This document shows, piece after piece, positions 13,585 through 24,496 of a stretch of 64,000 nucleotides of DNA. Location of the stretch: contig VUYT01000037.1 in NCBI GenBank assembly GCA_008802785.1, positions 1 to 64,000 on the forward strand. The letters are read 5' to 3'. Source of the stretch: Symmetrospora coprosmae (lineage: Eukaryota > Basidiomycota > Cystobasidiomycetes > Symmetrosporaceae). The notes beneath the pieces are model-generated. The model saw nothing but the letters and a program-made list of their open reading frames with translations, was not told the DNA's origin and did no database searches. The position numbers were made by a program, and so were the translations under genes. Position 1 is the first letter of the stretch, and the number at the start of each line of letters is the position of its first letter.

Positions 13585-15688
13585 CTATGGCGTACATCTG
13601 CCCGTCCAGCGAGGGTACAGGGAGCACTCGCGTACGGTCCATCGGCCCGTAAGCCATGCGAGAAGCCGCTCGACACCGAGACCGTACCCTCCGTGCTCGC
13701 AAGTACCGTACTCGCGCTGCGAGGTATACCAGTAGTACGGCTTCGGGTCGATCCCTTCGTGCTTGTAAGCCGCGAGCAGCTCGTCGTAGTCCGTCATACG
13801 CATGCTGCCGCCCACAATCTCGCCGACGGTCGGCATGAGCATGTCAACGGACTCGGTGTAGCCCTCGTCTCCGGGGACCTTCTTCATGTAAAAGCTGGGA
13901 GGAAATACGAATCAGCGCTTGCCTTTGTAAATTGTGTACGGCAAGCCAGAGCACTCACGCCTTGATCTCCTTCGGGAAGCCATGCAGGAAAATGGGCTTG
14001 CCGATCCTGTCTGTCATTTCCCGCTCTGCTGCTTCGGCAATGTCGTCTCCCACGACGTGCATCCGTGGTTCCTGGCCTTCTTCAACGTCCCTGTTGAGAA
14101 TCTTGTGCTCGTTGAGGTATTTGATCGCATCCTTGTAGTCTAGGCGCATGAAAGGCCTGGAAGGCTTGACAAAGGATGGGTTGAGAATCTTGATCTGCTC
14201 CTCCATGCCCGGAATAGCAAAGAGGATGTCCAGAGTACCGCAAATGACTTCCTCAAGATGCTCCAGGAGATCCTTGAAGTCGATGAAGCCAAGCTCGGCT
14301 TCCATGTGCGTGTACTCGGACAGATGGCGGCGCGTCTTGGACTTTTCCGCACGGAAAGACTCTTGAATGCAGAAGACGTCGCCTAGGGAGGGCAAGCACG
14401 TCTCAAGATAGAGCTGGGATGACTGGGTGAGGTAGGCCTTCTCTCCGTAGTAGTCGAATTCGAACAGCGTCGAGCCGCCCTCCACCTGCGTCTGGACCAT
14501 GCACGGCGGGGTGACCTCGAGCAGCCCCATCTCCTCGTACTTTTGCCTGAAGGAGCGGAGCAGGGCGGCACGGACTTTAAGAACGGACGAAGCGGTCTCA
14601 CCGCGCAGGACGAGGTGGCGGTTATCGGCGAGAATATCGGGCGAAGCGTCCTCGCTGACCTTGTTTGAAATGGCGTCGTCTCCTCCAGGGGCCCGTCCAA
14701 CAAGGCGCCACCAGTCACAGACTAGCTCGTGGTTGTCGGGCGCCTTCTTGCCTTCAGGAAGAGCGTTGATGGTGCCGGTGAGTTCGACGGAAGCCTCCTC
14801 CTTGAGCGTGAGAGCATCGAAAGTCTGGGTCTGCACAGAGCGACAATATAGCGTCAGCTCCACGGATTCGACAAGCAGGCGCACGGCGCGCATGTGCACT
14901 CACCAGCTTTCCGCTGAGGATGCACTGGAGGTAGCCAGTGCCATCGCGGAGAACCAGGAAGGTGAGGCCAGACTGCTGTCGGAGCCGGTGGACCCATCCA
15001 AACACTCTGACCCTTTTTTCCCTGTTGAGCTTTCCCTGCCTGATCTTAATGCGCTGAGCGGGCTGGGCTCCCTCTGGCTCTGCAATGACGACCTTCTTTG
15101 CCTCCTCGAGCTTTGCCCTGTCCTGCCCTTCGCGGTCCTTGTCCTTGAGCGCGAGCTCTGCCGTGCGCGCGACCTTCTTTGTGTGCTGCTCGTACAGCTT
15201 TTTGGCCTTCTTGACGCCGGATGCGCTCGCGGGCTGCCAAGGGACCTGCGCGACGGGCGCGACGCCTCCTGCGGGCGTGTGCGTCGACGGCTCGCTCGTC
15301 ACGTCGCCGGCCTTGCGCACGGACAGCGAGATGTCGCTGCTGCTGCGCGCAATGTATGCGCCGAGCAGCGTCTTGTACGGCAGCGCCTCGGAGCCGTCCC
15401 CCGTCGAGTCATCCCCTGTTGCCTCGTCGACGTAGAATTTGGGGAGGTCTGACAGCGGGCGGAGACGGCAACGGTAGAGTGCAGGAATGCGATGAGTACG
15501 ACGGCAAGCAGGGTTCTCTGTCGTTGCGATTGCTCACTCTCTTCTGCTCCAGCTGCAGAGCTGCTGCCGGTCTTGGGCTTTGATGCCCCTGCAGTGTCGC
15601 CGCCGTCCGAGCTGACGCCCATGGCAGCCGTCGCCTGCTCGAGAGCAGCCGTGACCTGCTCCTTGCTCTTGCTCAGCAGACCAGCCAT
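13585..15688 (-). CDS. DED81: Asparaginyl-tRNA synthetase, cytosolic type
   Basis: This class II synthetase charges tRNA-Asn. The N-terminus [18 protein letters not shown] is followed after an intron by [14 protein letters not shown] and the charged helix [25 protein letters not shown], the eukaryotic extension that interacts with tRNA. Next come the anticodon-binding OB fold ([27 protein letters not shown]) and the catalytic core. The core shows motif 2 ([26 protein letters not shown]) and motif 3 ([12 protein letters not shown]). The segments [28 protein letters not shown] and [18 protein letters not shown] are diagnostic of AsnRS rather than AspRS. Introns fall near 15430-15530, 14835-14910 and 13890-13960. 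An in-frame ATG 69 nt upstream (15757) would add an arginine-rich leader. The gene converges on the dehydratase gene with a gap of about 110 nt. Confidence 0.95.
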
Positions 15689-15904
15689 GCTTGCGATGCG
15701 AGTGCGAGTGCGCGTGCGAGTACGATGACCCTTTGGGTTGTGCAGGAAACAAGGCACAGAGCAGAGTCACGAGCACGGGACAATTGTCGGAGGAGTGGCG
15801 GGACTGGCAGCAACACTGTGCTCCAGGAAGTCACTTGCTCTGCATCCATTCGCTAAGTAGCGCTACATTTTACTTCTTATCTGTGGACGACACTCGTTTT
15901 CGTT

Positions 15905-17432
15905 CTAAAGCGAAGCCGGGTTCGTGAGGAGAGCACCACCGTCCGGGTGGATAATCTGGCCATTGTAGAAAATGGCGGCTCGAGAAGCGAGGAAGAGAAT
16001 GCTGCCTGCCATATCCTCGTCCTTGCCCGGTCGACCAGCCGGTAGACCCTTGCCTGCGTCGGGGAGCTCGCTCTTGTTGTTGCTGTCGCTCTCGCCAGCC
16101 GTCATCTCCGAAGGGAAGATGCCTGGGGCGATCCTGTGCAGAGAGTTATGATTATGTCAGAGGGCTGCCAGTGCTTGGCTCTCGGCTGCAGAGCGATCAA
16201 CGCACGTATTGACTCGGATCTTGGTCTTGACGAGCACATTTGCGAGGTTCTTGGTGGTCTGGATGGCCGCCGCCTTGCTAGCCGAGTACGCATCTGCAGA
16301 GGCATACTATCTGATGAGCGGCTCGCTCAATATGACGCGGAGGGCACAGGGATCTGACTCACATTGGCCCATCGAGGGACCCTTCATCAGGCCGGAGATG
16401 GACGTAATGTTGACGATGCTGCTCGTATAGCCCTTGAATGTCTCGTGCCCCTTGACGAGGAGCGGCAGGAATGCGGCCGACATGAAGAAGGGGCCCTGCG
16501 AGTTGATTCGCAGCGTAGTGTCCCACTGCTCGTTGCTGTTCTTGCTGAGCATGTGCTCCGAGATAGCCTCTGCGCTTTCAAAGCTGAGGTCGCCGCTCGT
16601 GTATTCGTCCTTGCTGTCCATCTCTTTGGCGACGCCTGCATTGTTGACGAGCAGGTGGATGCATGATTCCTTCTGCTTGAGCGCCTCGGCGAGCTTGATG
16701 CAGCCATCCTTGGTGGAGACGTCTCTGTGGGCGCGTGAGGACCGTCAGGCAAGAGCGATGGGGTGGCGGCTTCTGCCTTGCGGACTCACCCAGGCAGGGG
16801 AATAATGGCTCCGTTGCCAGAAGGCGTGTACATGTCGGCGAGCTTCTTGAGCTCTTCCTCGCGGCGTCCGACAATGTAGACCTTGGCTCCGTTTGCGCTG
16901 AGCGCGTGCGCAATCATGAGCCCGATGCCTGCGAGCATAGGGTGGAATGTGAGCTTGCACGCGATGTAGCACCAAGCAGCGTGGGCTGTTGCTCACCCGT
17001 CCCACCGCCCGTGACGACGGCGGTGATGCCCTCGACGGAAAAGAGGTTGGAGACGAGGAGCTGGGTGTTTGAAGCGCCTGGACCAGACATGTTGGCTGAT
17101 GCTGTACGAGGTGTGGTGGAGAAGTAGCGGGACGAGGTTGGAAGGAGGAGTGTTGTTGTAGGAGCAGAGGAGAGGGAGAGCGGCGGTGGTCTCCTCGCTG
17201 ACGATCCTGATCGCGATCTGCTGCTGAAGTCGCGCGTGAAGATCAGGCCCGCCGCCTGATGACGCGCGTGCAGTGCGGGGCTTTCGGCGACCTTTCGGGT
17301 TGCAGAGGGGGATCCGAACAGACGCACAGCCGCTGAGCGGTATGCATCGACAGACAGACGGGCAGCGTGGGTGGGTGCTGTCGTCGCTGCTGCTGATCTG
17401 GCACCATGCTGGACAAGGAGGGGAGAAGCCAT
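15905..17432 (-). CDS. Short-chain dehydrogenase/reductase, probably mitochondrial
   Basis: This NAD(P)-dependent oxidoreductase has the Rossmann motif TGGGTG-IGL split by an intron, KVYIVGRRE, the NNAG motif (LLVNNAGVA), the catalytic Ser in NITSISG and Tyr-Lys in YASADAYSASKAA, and the substrate-loop region IAPGIFPSEMT. It ends in GQIIHPDGGALLTNPASL. The strongest core start is the ATG at 17090 (MSGPGASNTQ), but the frame stays open upstream to an ATG at 17432. That extension is rich in R, S and A and ends in RYFSTTPRTASAN, which looks like a mitochondrial presequence with its cleavage site. I therefore favour the longer form. Four or more introns are present (near 16990, 16780, 16330 and 16165). 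The substrate cannot be deduced; 3-oxoacyl reductase-like SDRs share these motifs. Confidence 0.85.
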
Positions 17433-17515
17433 CTCGGTAGCGCTAGCACGTGTACGTGCGGAGATGGAACGGGTTGGCGTCCGGTCAACGACGCCCGACG
17501 CAAGACCAGCTCTAG

Positions 17516-17965
17516 ATGGACGAGGCGGCACTCAAAGCGCACTATTATTCCTACCTGGCAACAATCAATGCCCTCAGGGACGCCATCCCCTCCTCCGGCT
17601 CGAACAGCTACACGCTCGACCTCTCCTCATTCGTGCATGACGAGGTTCACCACAATGGCCGGCGCATGACCCGTGCACAGTACGAGGGCTTGATCCTCGA
17701 GGCCTTTGTAGCAATACCGAACATCCGCTTCGAGGCCGAGATGGTGGTCGCCAATGTCGCAAGCCCTAGCGAAGGACGATTGGCCTGCCGTATCCTCTTC
17801 GCAGACTGCCGTCCACGCGATGGCAAGGGCACACGTTTGCAAGGCATGGTCGCCGGCAAGGACGTCTTGACTTTCAGCGAACACGTCTTCTACACCTTCA
17901 TCGACGGCAAGATCGCCGATGTGAAGAGCTTGCTGGACGAGAAGGCTTTCACGGATCAAGGCTAG
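17516..17965 (+). CDS. SnoaL/NTF2-like small protein
   Basis: This is an intronless 149-residue ORF. The pattern of an N-terminal helix (ALKAHYYSYLATINA), a histidine-bearing segment (FVHDEVHHNGRRMTRAQYEGLI), and several beta strands ending in GKDVLTFSEHVFYTFIDGKIADVKSLLDEKAF fits the cone-shaped NTF2/SnoaL fold. In this fold a basic or acidic pocket can bind small hydrophobic ligands or do isomerase/cyclase chemistry. It is head to head with the SDR gene; its ATG is only 83 nt from the longer SDR start, so the two share a promoter. NTF2-like proteins and SDRs often work in the same catabolic or secondary pathways, but a joint role here is only a suggestion. No signal peptide is seen. Confidence 0.75.
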   Translation: MDEAALKAHYYSYLATINALRDAIPSSGSNSYTLDLSSFVHDEVHHNGRRMTRAQYEGLILEAFVAIPNIRFEAEMVVANVASPSEGRLACRILFADCRPRDGKGTRLQGMVAGKDVLTFSEHVFYTFIDGKIADVKSLLDEKAFTDQG

Positions 17966-18252
17966 AGGTGTGCGTCAGCCGGCACATCGCATGGCCCGCG
18001 TCCGAAATCGCTGCATCTGACCTATGCAGATCATCTCATTGATATCCTTGATGCAGTCTGCATGATGGTGTCGCTGCCTCCAGTCTCGCAGTGCGGACCG
18101 GAAAGTACCATCGTTAATTCGTTACTTGCCACTACCCTCGCGTTATACGACCATTGGCATGACTTCATCAGCCCTACAACCCTGCTGTATGTCCTACTCT
18201 TGCCCCTCTACTATCCCAGGACCCGCCCTCTTCTGGCTTGGTGTGCCCGCCC

Positions 18253-20508
18253 TCAGATGCGCCTCTCGACCAGTCCCCAGCTGCCGTTCGCCTGTTCCAC
18301 AAACGCAACGTGCTTGTGAGCGGTATCGAGGTTGCTCGGTCTTGCGCCAGCCTGTGCGGCCTTGTCTAGTGCGAGCTGACCGCACGCCGCCGCCGTGATG
18401 AGGGAGATGGTATCGAGTGCGTCAAAGTGCACGGGCCTGTGACCGCCTCCGAGCCGTGTGCCAGCGATGAGGAGGTAGAGGCCTACTACGCAGGCGAGCG
18501 TGATCGGCAGGAGGAGAAGGTACGTCACGTAGCTATTGGCGAAGGCGAATGCATCGTGCTCGAGGGTGCCCGTCCGCAGCACGCGGTCCACGTCTGTGTT
18601 GCCCTGTAGCGCATTCTCGAGAATGACACGCTCATAGCTCGCCAAGAAGGCGAACATCCCCTCGAGCTGGCGCTGGATGACAAGCGGCCAGATTCTGTAG
18701 TCTCCCCCGCTGTGAGCAGTCGTAAGCGACACGATCTGCTCGGCGAACAGGTTATCCGCTTGGTTCTGACCGACCACCGAGCCCATCGCGACAATGTGGC
18801 CCAGAATGCGTCCGATCAGCGCAAGCGGGTATGTGCCGCCGCTGTTGCCAGAGGCGGGAGTCTTGACCCAGGTGGACTTGTCCGAGCTGAACCAGGTAGC
18901 CTGCTGTAGACCTACCATCGGAACGATTGTGCACTGGGATCCGGGGAAGAGATTGACGGGGATGAGATAGGAATGAGCTGTGCCTGGAGGTAGTAAAGTG
19001 AAGACGCACCGAAATGTTCTGGTTGTGTGGCTGATCGTCCCTGTCGTAGTGTATGTAGTCCCCAAAGAAGCGTGCATGCATTTCGTACCCTCCATCAGCA
19101 GTACCACACCAAGCGGCCTTCATCCGCAGGCCAGGAGTGAGATTGCTCTTTGGCGTGTCTCGATTGCAGGCAATATTGCCATCCACGTCAATCGGTGACG
19201 CCGACAGGTCCCGACACGATACAGTGGCACGGATGCCCTGCTGCAGGAAGGAGATGCTGGTGTTCTGGGCAGGGTGTGGCAGTCGATCAAGAGTCGCCGC
19301 CGAGTCGAACGAGTTTGCCTGGTTGTGCTCGAAGCGTGTGAAGGGTAAGACGCCTCCTGTATTTCCGGCGAAAGATAGATTGGCCAAGCGCAGGTCTGGT
19401 CAGCGAAACGAGTCAAGCCGTCAGTAGGTGTATCACTGAGGTAAAGTTCCACTTACTCTATATCCGCTCATGTCAGTCAACTCACAGCTCAGTGCGCCCA
19501 GCTCCTCCTTCTCAAAGTGGGCTCCGCCAGCAAACATGCTATTCGTGAAGGCGGTCCCTGCAGGGCAGGGGGACAGCATCAGGCCGCGGACTTGGGTCCA
19601 GCGACCGCAATTGTACAATCCAGAGTCTCCAGCGTCCGCATAATAGGATGCAAAGGAGGACGAAGTCATATCGAGCTCAGTAGATGAGATCTCCCGGATG
19701 ATGGTCCTTCTCGTGGCCGTACAGGAGCGGGCAAGCCCTCAGTCAGCAATTTCGTATGTCTAGGCGGAGTATATTCCTGAACACACGGAGCAGGGCAGTG
19801 TTGAAGCCCGTGGTCGTGAGGAGGAAGGTACCCCAACACACAATGCACAGCCACATCCAGCCAGTCCCAAATGGGTGCATTGCCCAAGCACCGTCTTTGG
19901 CTGCCGAGAAGGCCGCAATGCCTGGTAGCGAGATGGGCCGGCCGCTGGGGTTGGAGACGCGATGTCGGACGTATGATGCACGACTGGGCGAAGCACCATG
20001 CGAGCATTGCATTCAGGACAGACGCCACCAGGGTGAAGACTGCGACAAGCAGCGACGGGTACTGGATACCAAAGCGGTAGAAGCCGATAGAGGTGATTTC
20101 GAGACGATGATGTGGCTGGCGCTGTGTGACGAGCGTGTGGAACCTCACGCTCACGAGGATGGCGAGGAACCCAAGGAGGGGCAAAAGCACGGCAACAGCG
20201 TGCTGTCTAGTCGACATGTACGGACTTCGACCGGCAGACAGCGGCGAGGCGGGGTAGGTGGTTGAACCGTGAAAGCTGTTGTACTTGGATGGGTTGGACA
20301 GGGAGGGAGACAGAAAAGGAGGAGAGGATGGCGAAGCTGCGTAGGGGTCGGGCGTGGTGGGAGCACTGCTGGAGATCTGGTGGATGCTGCTGGCGCGGTG
20401 GGTGTTAGCAGCGTATGGATCAGGATAAGAGGGCGTGGTAGGGACTTGGTGGTAGGCGGACATGCCGTAGGCTGGCTGCGCATACGGAAGCGTGTGCTGC
20501 GTGGTCAT
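18253..20508 (-). CDS. Uncharacterised multi-pass membrane protein with cysteine-bearing ectodomain
   Basis: I do not recognise a family. The start is the ATG at 20508. The first about 100 residues are a P/S/Y-rich cytosolic-looking tail. Then come transmembrane segments AVAVLLPLLGFLAILVSV, LLVAVFTLVASVLNAML and MWLCIVCWGTFLLTTTGF. A large soluble part follows with scattered cysteines and N-glycosylation-type sites (NLSF, NTS, NQNIS), including CGTADGGYEMHARFFGDYIHY. One last helix, YLLLLPITLACVVGLYLL, precedes a short C-terminal domain. The frame switch near 19970 is explained by a 52-nt intron (19945-19996) with canonical ends. Further introns lie at about 19790-19740, 19450-19390 and 19020-18985. 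Topology suggests a surface or secretory-pathway protein with an extracellular domain between the third and fourth helices. The function is unknown. Confidence 0.7.
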
Positions 20509-21032
20509 CCTCACAATCTCGAAAGCGTTCGATTCTGAAGAGGTGCTGACGAGAGGGAGGGAGGGGTTGAGAAGGGTCTGAAGAAGGAGCGGGCAAAGGA
20601 AAGTAGAGGAGGAAGGACCGTGGCAAAGGCATACAGTATTGATATATTACCCCGGGTCGAACATCCCTGTCATGGTCCTCGGACCCTGTGTTGTCATCTT
20701 CTCCTCCGCTTCCTCGGGCGTCTTCCCTCCTGACAGAGGTTCGTGCACTGCAGAGCTTCTATGCGAGAGTACATGAGCATTCGTCAAAGAGGCACACCAA
20801 GTGTGTATTGTCACGTCGTGCGATGTAGGCGAGAGCCTCGAAATCTCTCGACCCCGGCCTCTCACCGCAGCTGCCAGGCACGTGCATCGTGAAGGTTGTA
20901 GTTGTGACCCCTAGGGGGAACAACGCAGGTCTTGGTGGCGGAGTAAGTGGAGGTCCCCCCTTGAGCTCCCGACAACGCACGCAGTCACCAGCCGCAGCAC
21001 ATACCGATAATCAAAGCCCCATCCCCCGCCCT
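20509..21032. other. Intergenic stretch upstream of the membrane-protein gene
   Basis: This lies between the start of the minus-strand membrane-protein gene and a possible small plus-strand gene. It contains a purine-rich block near 20545-20620 but no supported gene. Confidence 0.4.
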
Positions 21033-21368
21033 ATGGAACACTCGATCGCGGCGAGTCAGCCCTCCTCGCTCAGTCCTGCCGGCCCGCGCCAGTCAGCGGG
21101 GCCGGGTCAGAGGCGGGCGCGACAATCGCGCTTCGTTCCGTCTCCATTTGCTGGAGCTGGGCCAGCCACGGCTGCACCCGCGACACGACGCTCCCGCTCG
21201 ATGTCGGCAAATGGTGCTGAGTAAGGTGTCCTGCGCTGTGTAACAGGAGGCTAGGGTAATGGCATATGCGTCAGCGAGCGGATCGGAACACGCGTTGCGG
21301 GCACGATGACTAAGGATACAGTCTAAGCTAACTCCAGGTCCAAGTCCAACTCCTCCGCCATCTCCTGA
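21033..21368 (+). CDS. Possible small serine/arginine-rich protein, hypothetical
   Basis: An ATG at 21033 opens a frame rich in S, R, A and P (MEHSIAASQPSSLSPAGPRQ, later SRFVPSPFAGAG and TRRSRSMSANG). A GTAAGG donor at 21221 and a CTAAC branch with an AG acceptor at 21337 would splice it to a 31-nt exon encoding SKSNSSAIS and a stop. The spliced total (219 nt) is a whole number of codons, 72 residues. No family is recognised, and the intron would be larger than the coding exons usually allow in so small a gene. It could equally be a leader or a non-coding transcript. Confidence 0.3.
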
Positions 21369-21631
21369 CCCGGGAAGCGAGGCGGTGCTGGTATTAAAAT
21401 TCATACTGCACTGTCACTACTCTGTATTGGAGTTTCTGTTGGCAATGTTGGAAGGACGGAGGGCCCACCCGGGCCCCTCCGGCCCTTCGGCGCTTGCGCG
21501 CACCCAATACCCCGAAGGGCCCGAGCTGCGAGCTGAAAAGACGGACGGACCTCTGCGTCGACCAGAGTCATCCTCCTCAGGCTGTTATCTCCAGACAACC
21601 ACTCCTCAAGCAGAACAAGCCAGCCTGTAAT

Positions 21632-22757
21632 ATGTCCTCTACCAAGCCAAAAGTCCTCTTCGTCCTCTCGTCGTGCGATGGCTTCGACGAGGGAGGCAAG
21701 AACCACCCGACCGGTCAGGCAGAATCCCCGCTCCGGTTGCGTCATCGGCGCAAAGCTGGGCAGACTCGCCAGGCAGCCGAGAAGATCGCGAAAGCAACAA
21801 GCTGATGCTGCTGCTGACTTCCAACTCGTCACTACAGGCTGGTACCTCCCAGGTCCGTTCCTTTCCGGATCCTCAAGCCAGCCCCGCCGATTCATTGAAG
21901 CTGATTCACCCCGACGCGACTGCTCCCTAACAGAGGCCGCCCACCCCTACTACAAGCTAGTAGACCACGCCGAAATCGTCTTTGCTTCGCACAAGGGCGG
22001 CAAGGCCCCGCTGTGCGTTGCGCCTCGCTTCTGGACGGGCCAGGATTGCGCTCTGGGGCTCTTACTAACGTGCCTCCTTCCCCCTCTACAATGCTTCGCA
22101 GTGACCCGAGCTCCATCGAGGCCTTCAAAGACGACCCCGAGTCCAAGGCCTTCCTCAACGACAAGAAGGACCTCTACGAAAATACGGCAAAGCTCTCGGA
22201 CTTCAAGGGCAAGGCGAACGAGTTCGCGGCCATCGTGGCTGTTGGAGGACACGGCCCGATCTTTGAGCGCGACAGCGAGACTGGCCTGGCTCTGTATGCC
22301 GAGTTCTTCGATGCTGGGAAGGTTGTGTCTGCAGTCTGCCATGCACCCATTGTGCTTGCGGCGGTCAAGCTCAGCAACGGAGAGTACCTTGTCGATGGCC
22401 AGGAGGTCACTGGCTTCTCCAACTCGGAGGAGGTGAGTTTGCTCCAGACTGTCTGGAGTCGGAGGAGACTGACATCGCATTCTCGCCTCAGGATGCCGTG
22501 AAGCTCACCGAGTACCTTCCGGCCCTCCCCGAGGACCTGCTCAAGAAGTACGGCGGCAAGTACGTCAAGGCCGACCAGGATTGGGGAGAGAAGGTGGCCA
22601 TTGGCCGAAGCGGCAGGCTCATCACGGGACAGAACCCAGCTTCAGGTGCGCGAGCGTCCTCAGCGGGAAAAACAATGTTTGGTCGGCTGATACGCTCGTT
22701 CGTTTGCAACGCCTAGCCTCCGCCTTTGGTGCAGCCATCCTCAAGGCCATCTCGTAA
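21632..22757 (+). CDS. Hsp31/DJ-1 family protein (glyoxalase III-like), copy 1
   Basis: There are six exons (21632-21713, 21838-21852, 21934-22012, 22102-22432, 22492-22645, 22717-22757), giving 233 residues. The start KPKVLFVLSSCDGFDEGGK and the motif GWYLPEAAHPYYKLVDHAEIVFAS are typical of the Hsp31 branch of the DJ-1/PfpI superfamily. The nucleophile elbow is AVCHAPIVL (catalytic Cys followed by His), with the conserved glycine loop VGGHGPIFE ahead of it and GRLITGQNPASA near the end. Family members convert methylglyoxal to D-lactate without glutathione and act as stress chaperones or deglycases. The second exon is a 15-nt microexon (GWYLP). It is followed head to tail by a second copy, so it arose by tandem duplication. 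Confidence 0.9.
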
Positions 22758-23181
22758 GAATTGGCCGCTTCAGGCAAAACAGTCCCTTCTCCCGCCTGTA
22801 GCCTATGAGTGAAGATAGCACATGAAGCAATGCACAAGACTGGAAGATACCTTGCACAGCCTGACACCCGCTGCTTTATGAGCACAACCAGCAGTCGTCA
22901 AGTCCCAGATACTTGGATCAACGGGACCCCGAGTAGCAAGAACTCGCAGCGCGCCGCGGCACATCACCCGCACAGCAAGCAGATCGTGGCGCCTCCGCAA
23001 TCTGCTTGGAACCTGATGAGCCTCTGGGGGCACCGGTGCTGGGGGGTGTGACACGATCGCGTCACCGGTCACGTGCTGACCCCAAGAGGCGGAGGAAAAA
23101 GGAGGACGAGCACGTTTTCAATCTCAACGCTGACTGACAGCGCTGCCTGCTTGCTCTCTAACGCTTCCACAGCCCATCAGC
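22758..23181. other. Spacer between the two Hsp31-type genes
   Basis: This 424-nt spacer should contain the 3' end of copy 1 and the promoter of copy 2. A near-palindromic stretch GATCGCGTCACCGGTCACGTG lies around 23054-23074 and contains a CACGTG E-box-like core. No gene is seen. Confidence 0.45.
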
Positions 23182-24381
23182 ATGTCGCTCACCAAACCGA
23201 AAGTTCTCTTCGTACTAACGTCCCTCGACAGCTTCGACGTTGACGGAAAGAGCCGCCCTACAGGTCGGCACGCACGCTGCGGACCTGAAGCTCTTCAGCA
23301 GAAGCGCCAGGTATATGTCAGCTGATGTCTATGTCTGGCCCTTTGATTGCCAGGATGGTACCTACCTGGTGCGGTGCTGCCATTCTCCAATGCTCTGAGT
23401 ACCGCCAGCTCATGTTCGAACGCCGTGTGGCTGTCTTCCGGACACACCACGATGACCCTTAGAGGCCGCCCACCCTTATTTCGAGCTGGTAGACCATGCA
23501 GAGATCGTCTTTGCGTCCCCGGACGGTGGCAAAGCCCCGCTGTGAGAGAGAATCCGGCTCGTGTGCCGCCTCTGCCATTCACCGACATTCAAGACTGACT
23601 GATTCTGAGGTCCTACGGGTGTCTCGATACCTACACAAAACCTGATGCTTCAGTGACCCTGGATCCGTGGAGCCTTTCAAGGACGACGCACAGTCGCAGG
23701 CCTTTATGAGCGAAAAGCGGTCGCTTTGGGAGAACACGGAAAAGCTCTCCACCTTCAAGGGACGCGCAAGCGAGTTTGCAGCCCTCGTCTACATTGGTGG
23801 CCACGGTCCAGTCTGGTCTGTGGATGACGAAGAGATGCAGGCACTGAGTGCAGAGTTCTGGGAGGCTGGCAAGGTCGTCTCGTGAGAGGCCCGATGCCGT
23901 CGACTGCGTTAGTGGATATAAGCGATGGACTGACAGAAGCTCTGCGGCATGTGCCCATCTCTCGTCTTCTCTCACACAGCGGAGTGTGCCATGGGCCCAT
24001 CGTCCTCGCGAAGGTCAAGCTGTCTGACGGATCCTACCTCGTCAAAGGTCACGAGATGACGGCCCTCTCCAACGCCGAAGAGGATAGCATCAAGCTCCTA
24101 CAGCACATGCCGTACAATGTAGAGACGCTTCTGCAGGAGTATGGCGCCAGATACTCCAAAGCCGAATCCATCTGGGGCGAAAAGATCATGGAATCGGGCC
24201 GCCTCATCACTGGCCAGAACCCAGCCTCGGGTGCGTTGTGCTGTGCCGTAGAGGGTCTGCCGGTGATGCGACGTACTCATGGTGATGACGATTACATCGT
24301 ACGCCCCCTCTCGCACGTTGGCCAGCTTCCGCATTCGGCCGGGCTATTCTCAAGGCCATCTCTCGTAGGAAGGAAATCTGA
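23182..24381 (+). CDS. Hsp31/DJ-1 family protein (glyoxalase III-like), copy 2
   Basis: There are six exons (23182-23263, 23354-23368, 23463-23541, 23654-23881, 23980-24230, 24326-24381), 236 residues, summing in frame. It parallels copy 1: KPKVLFVLTSLDSFDVDGKS, the same 15-nt microexon encoding WYLP, EAAHPYFELVDHAEIVFAS, YIGGHGPVW, and the nucleophile elbow GVCHGPIVL with Cys-His intact. The first three exons have identical lengths in both copies (82, 15 and 79 nt). Later the intron pattern differs: copy 2 has an intron just before the nucleophile (VVS/GVCH) that copy 1 lacks, and lacks the copy 1 intron after NSEE. It ends with a basic tail ISRRKEI. The active site looks intact, so it is probably functional. 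Confidence 0.9.
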
Positions 24382-24496
24382 TCTGCGCCCCGTCAGTGTG
24401 ACAAAAAGCCAATGAGAGCGAGCAACATTGGAGATGTCAGATTCTGTATTGCTCAGCTTCGAGCGTGTGGACAATACAAAGGGCGGGAAACGCTGT

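Noticed and set aside
14499-15452. Plus-strand open frame of 317 codons
   Set aside because: It is antisense to the AsnRS catalytic and OB-fold exons and has no recognisable domain.
15693-15730. GTGCGA-type microsatellite as a CRISPR-like or mobile repeat
   Set aside because: It is a short simple-sequence tract with no spacers, terminal repeats or target duplication.
19945-19996. Apparent frameshift in the membrane-protein gene
   Set aside because: A 52-nt intron with GT-AG ends and a branch-like site accounts for the change of frame exactly.
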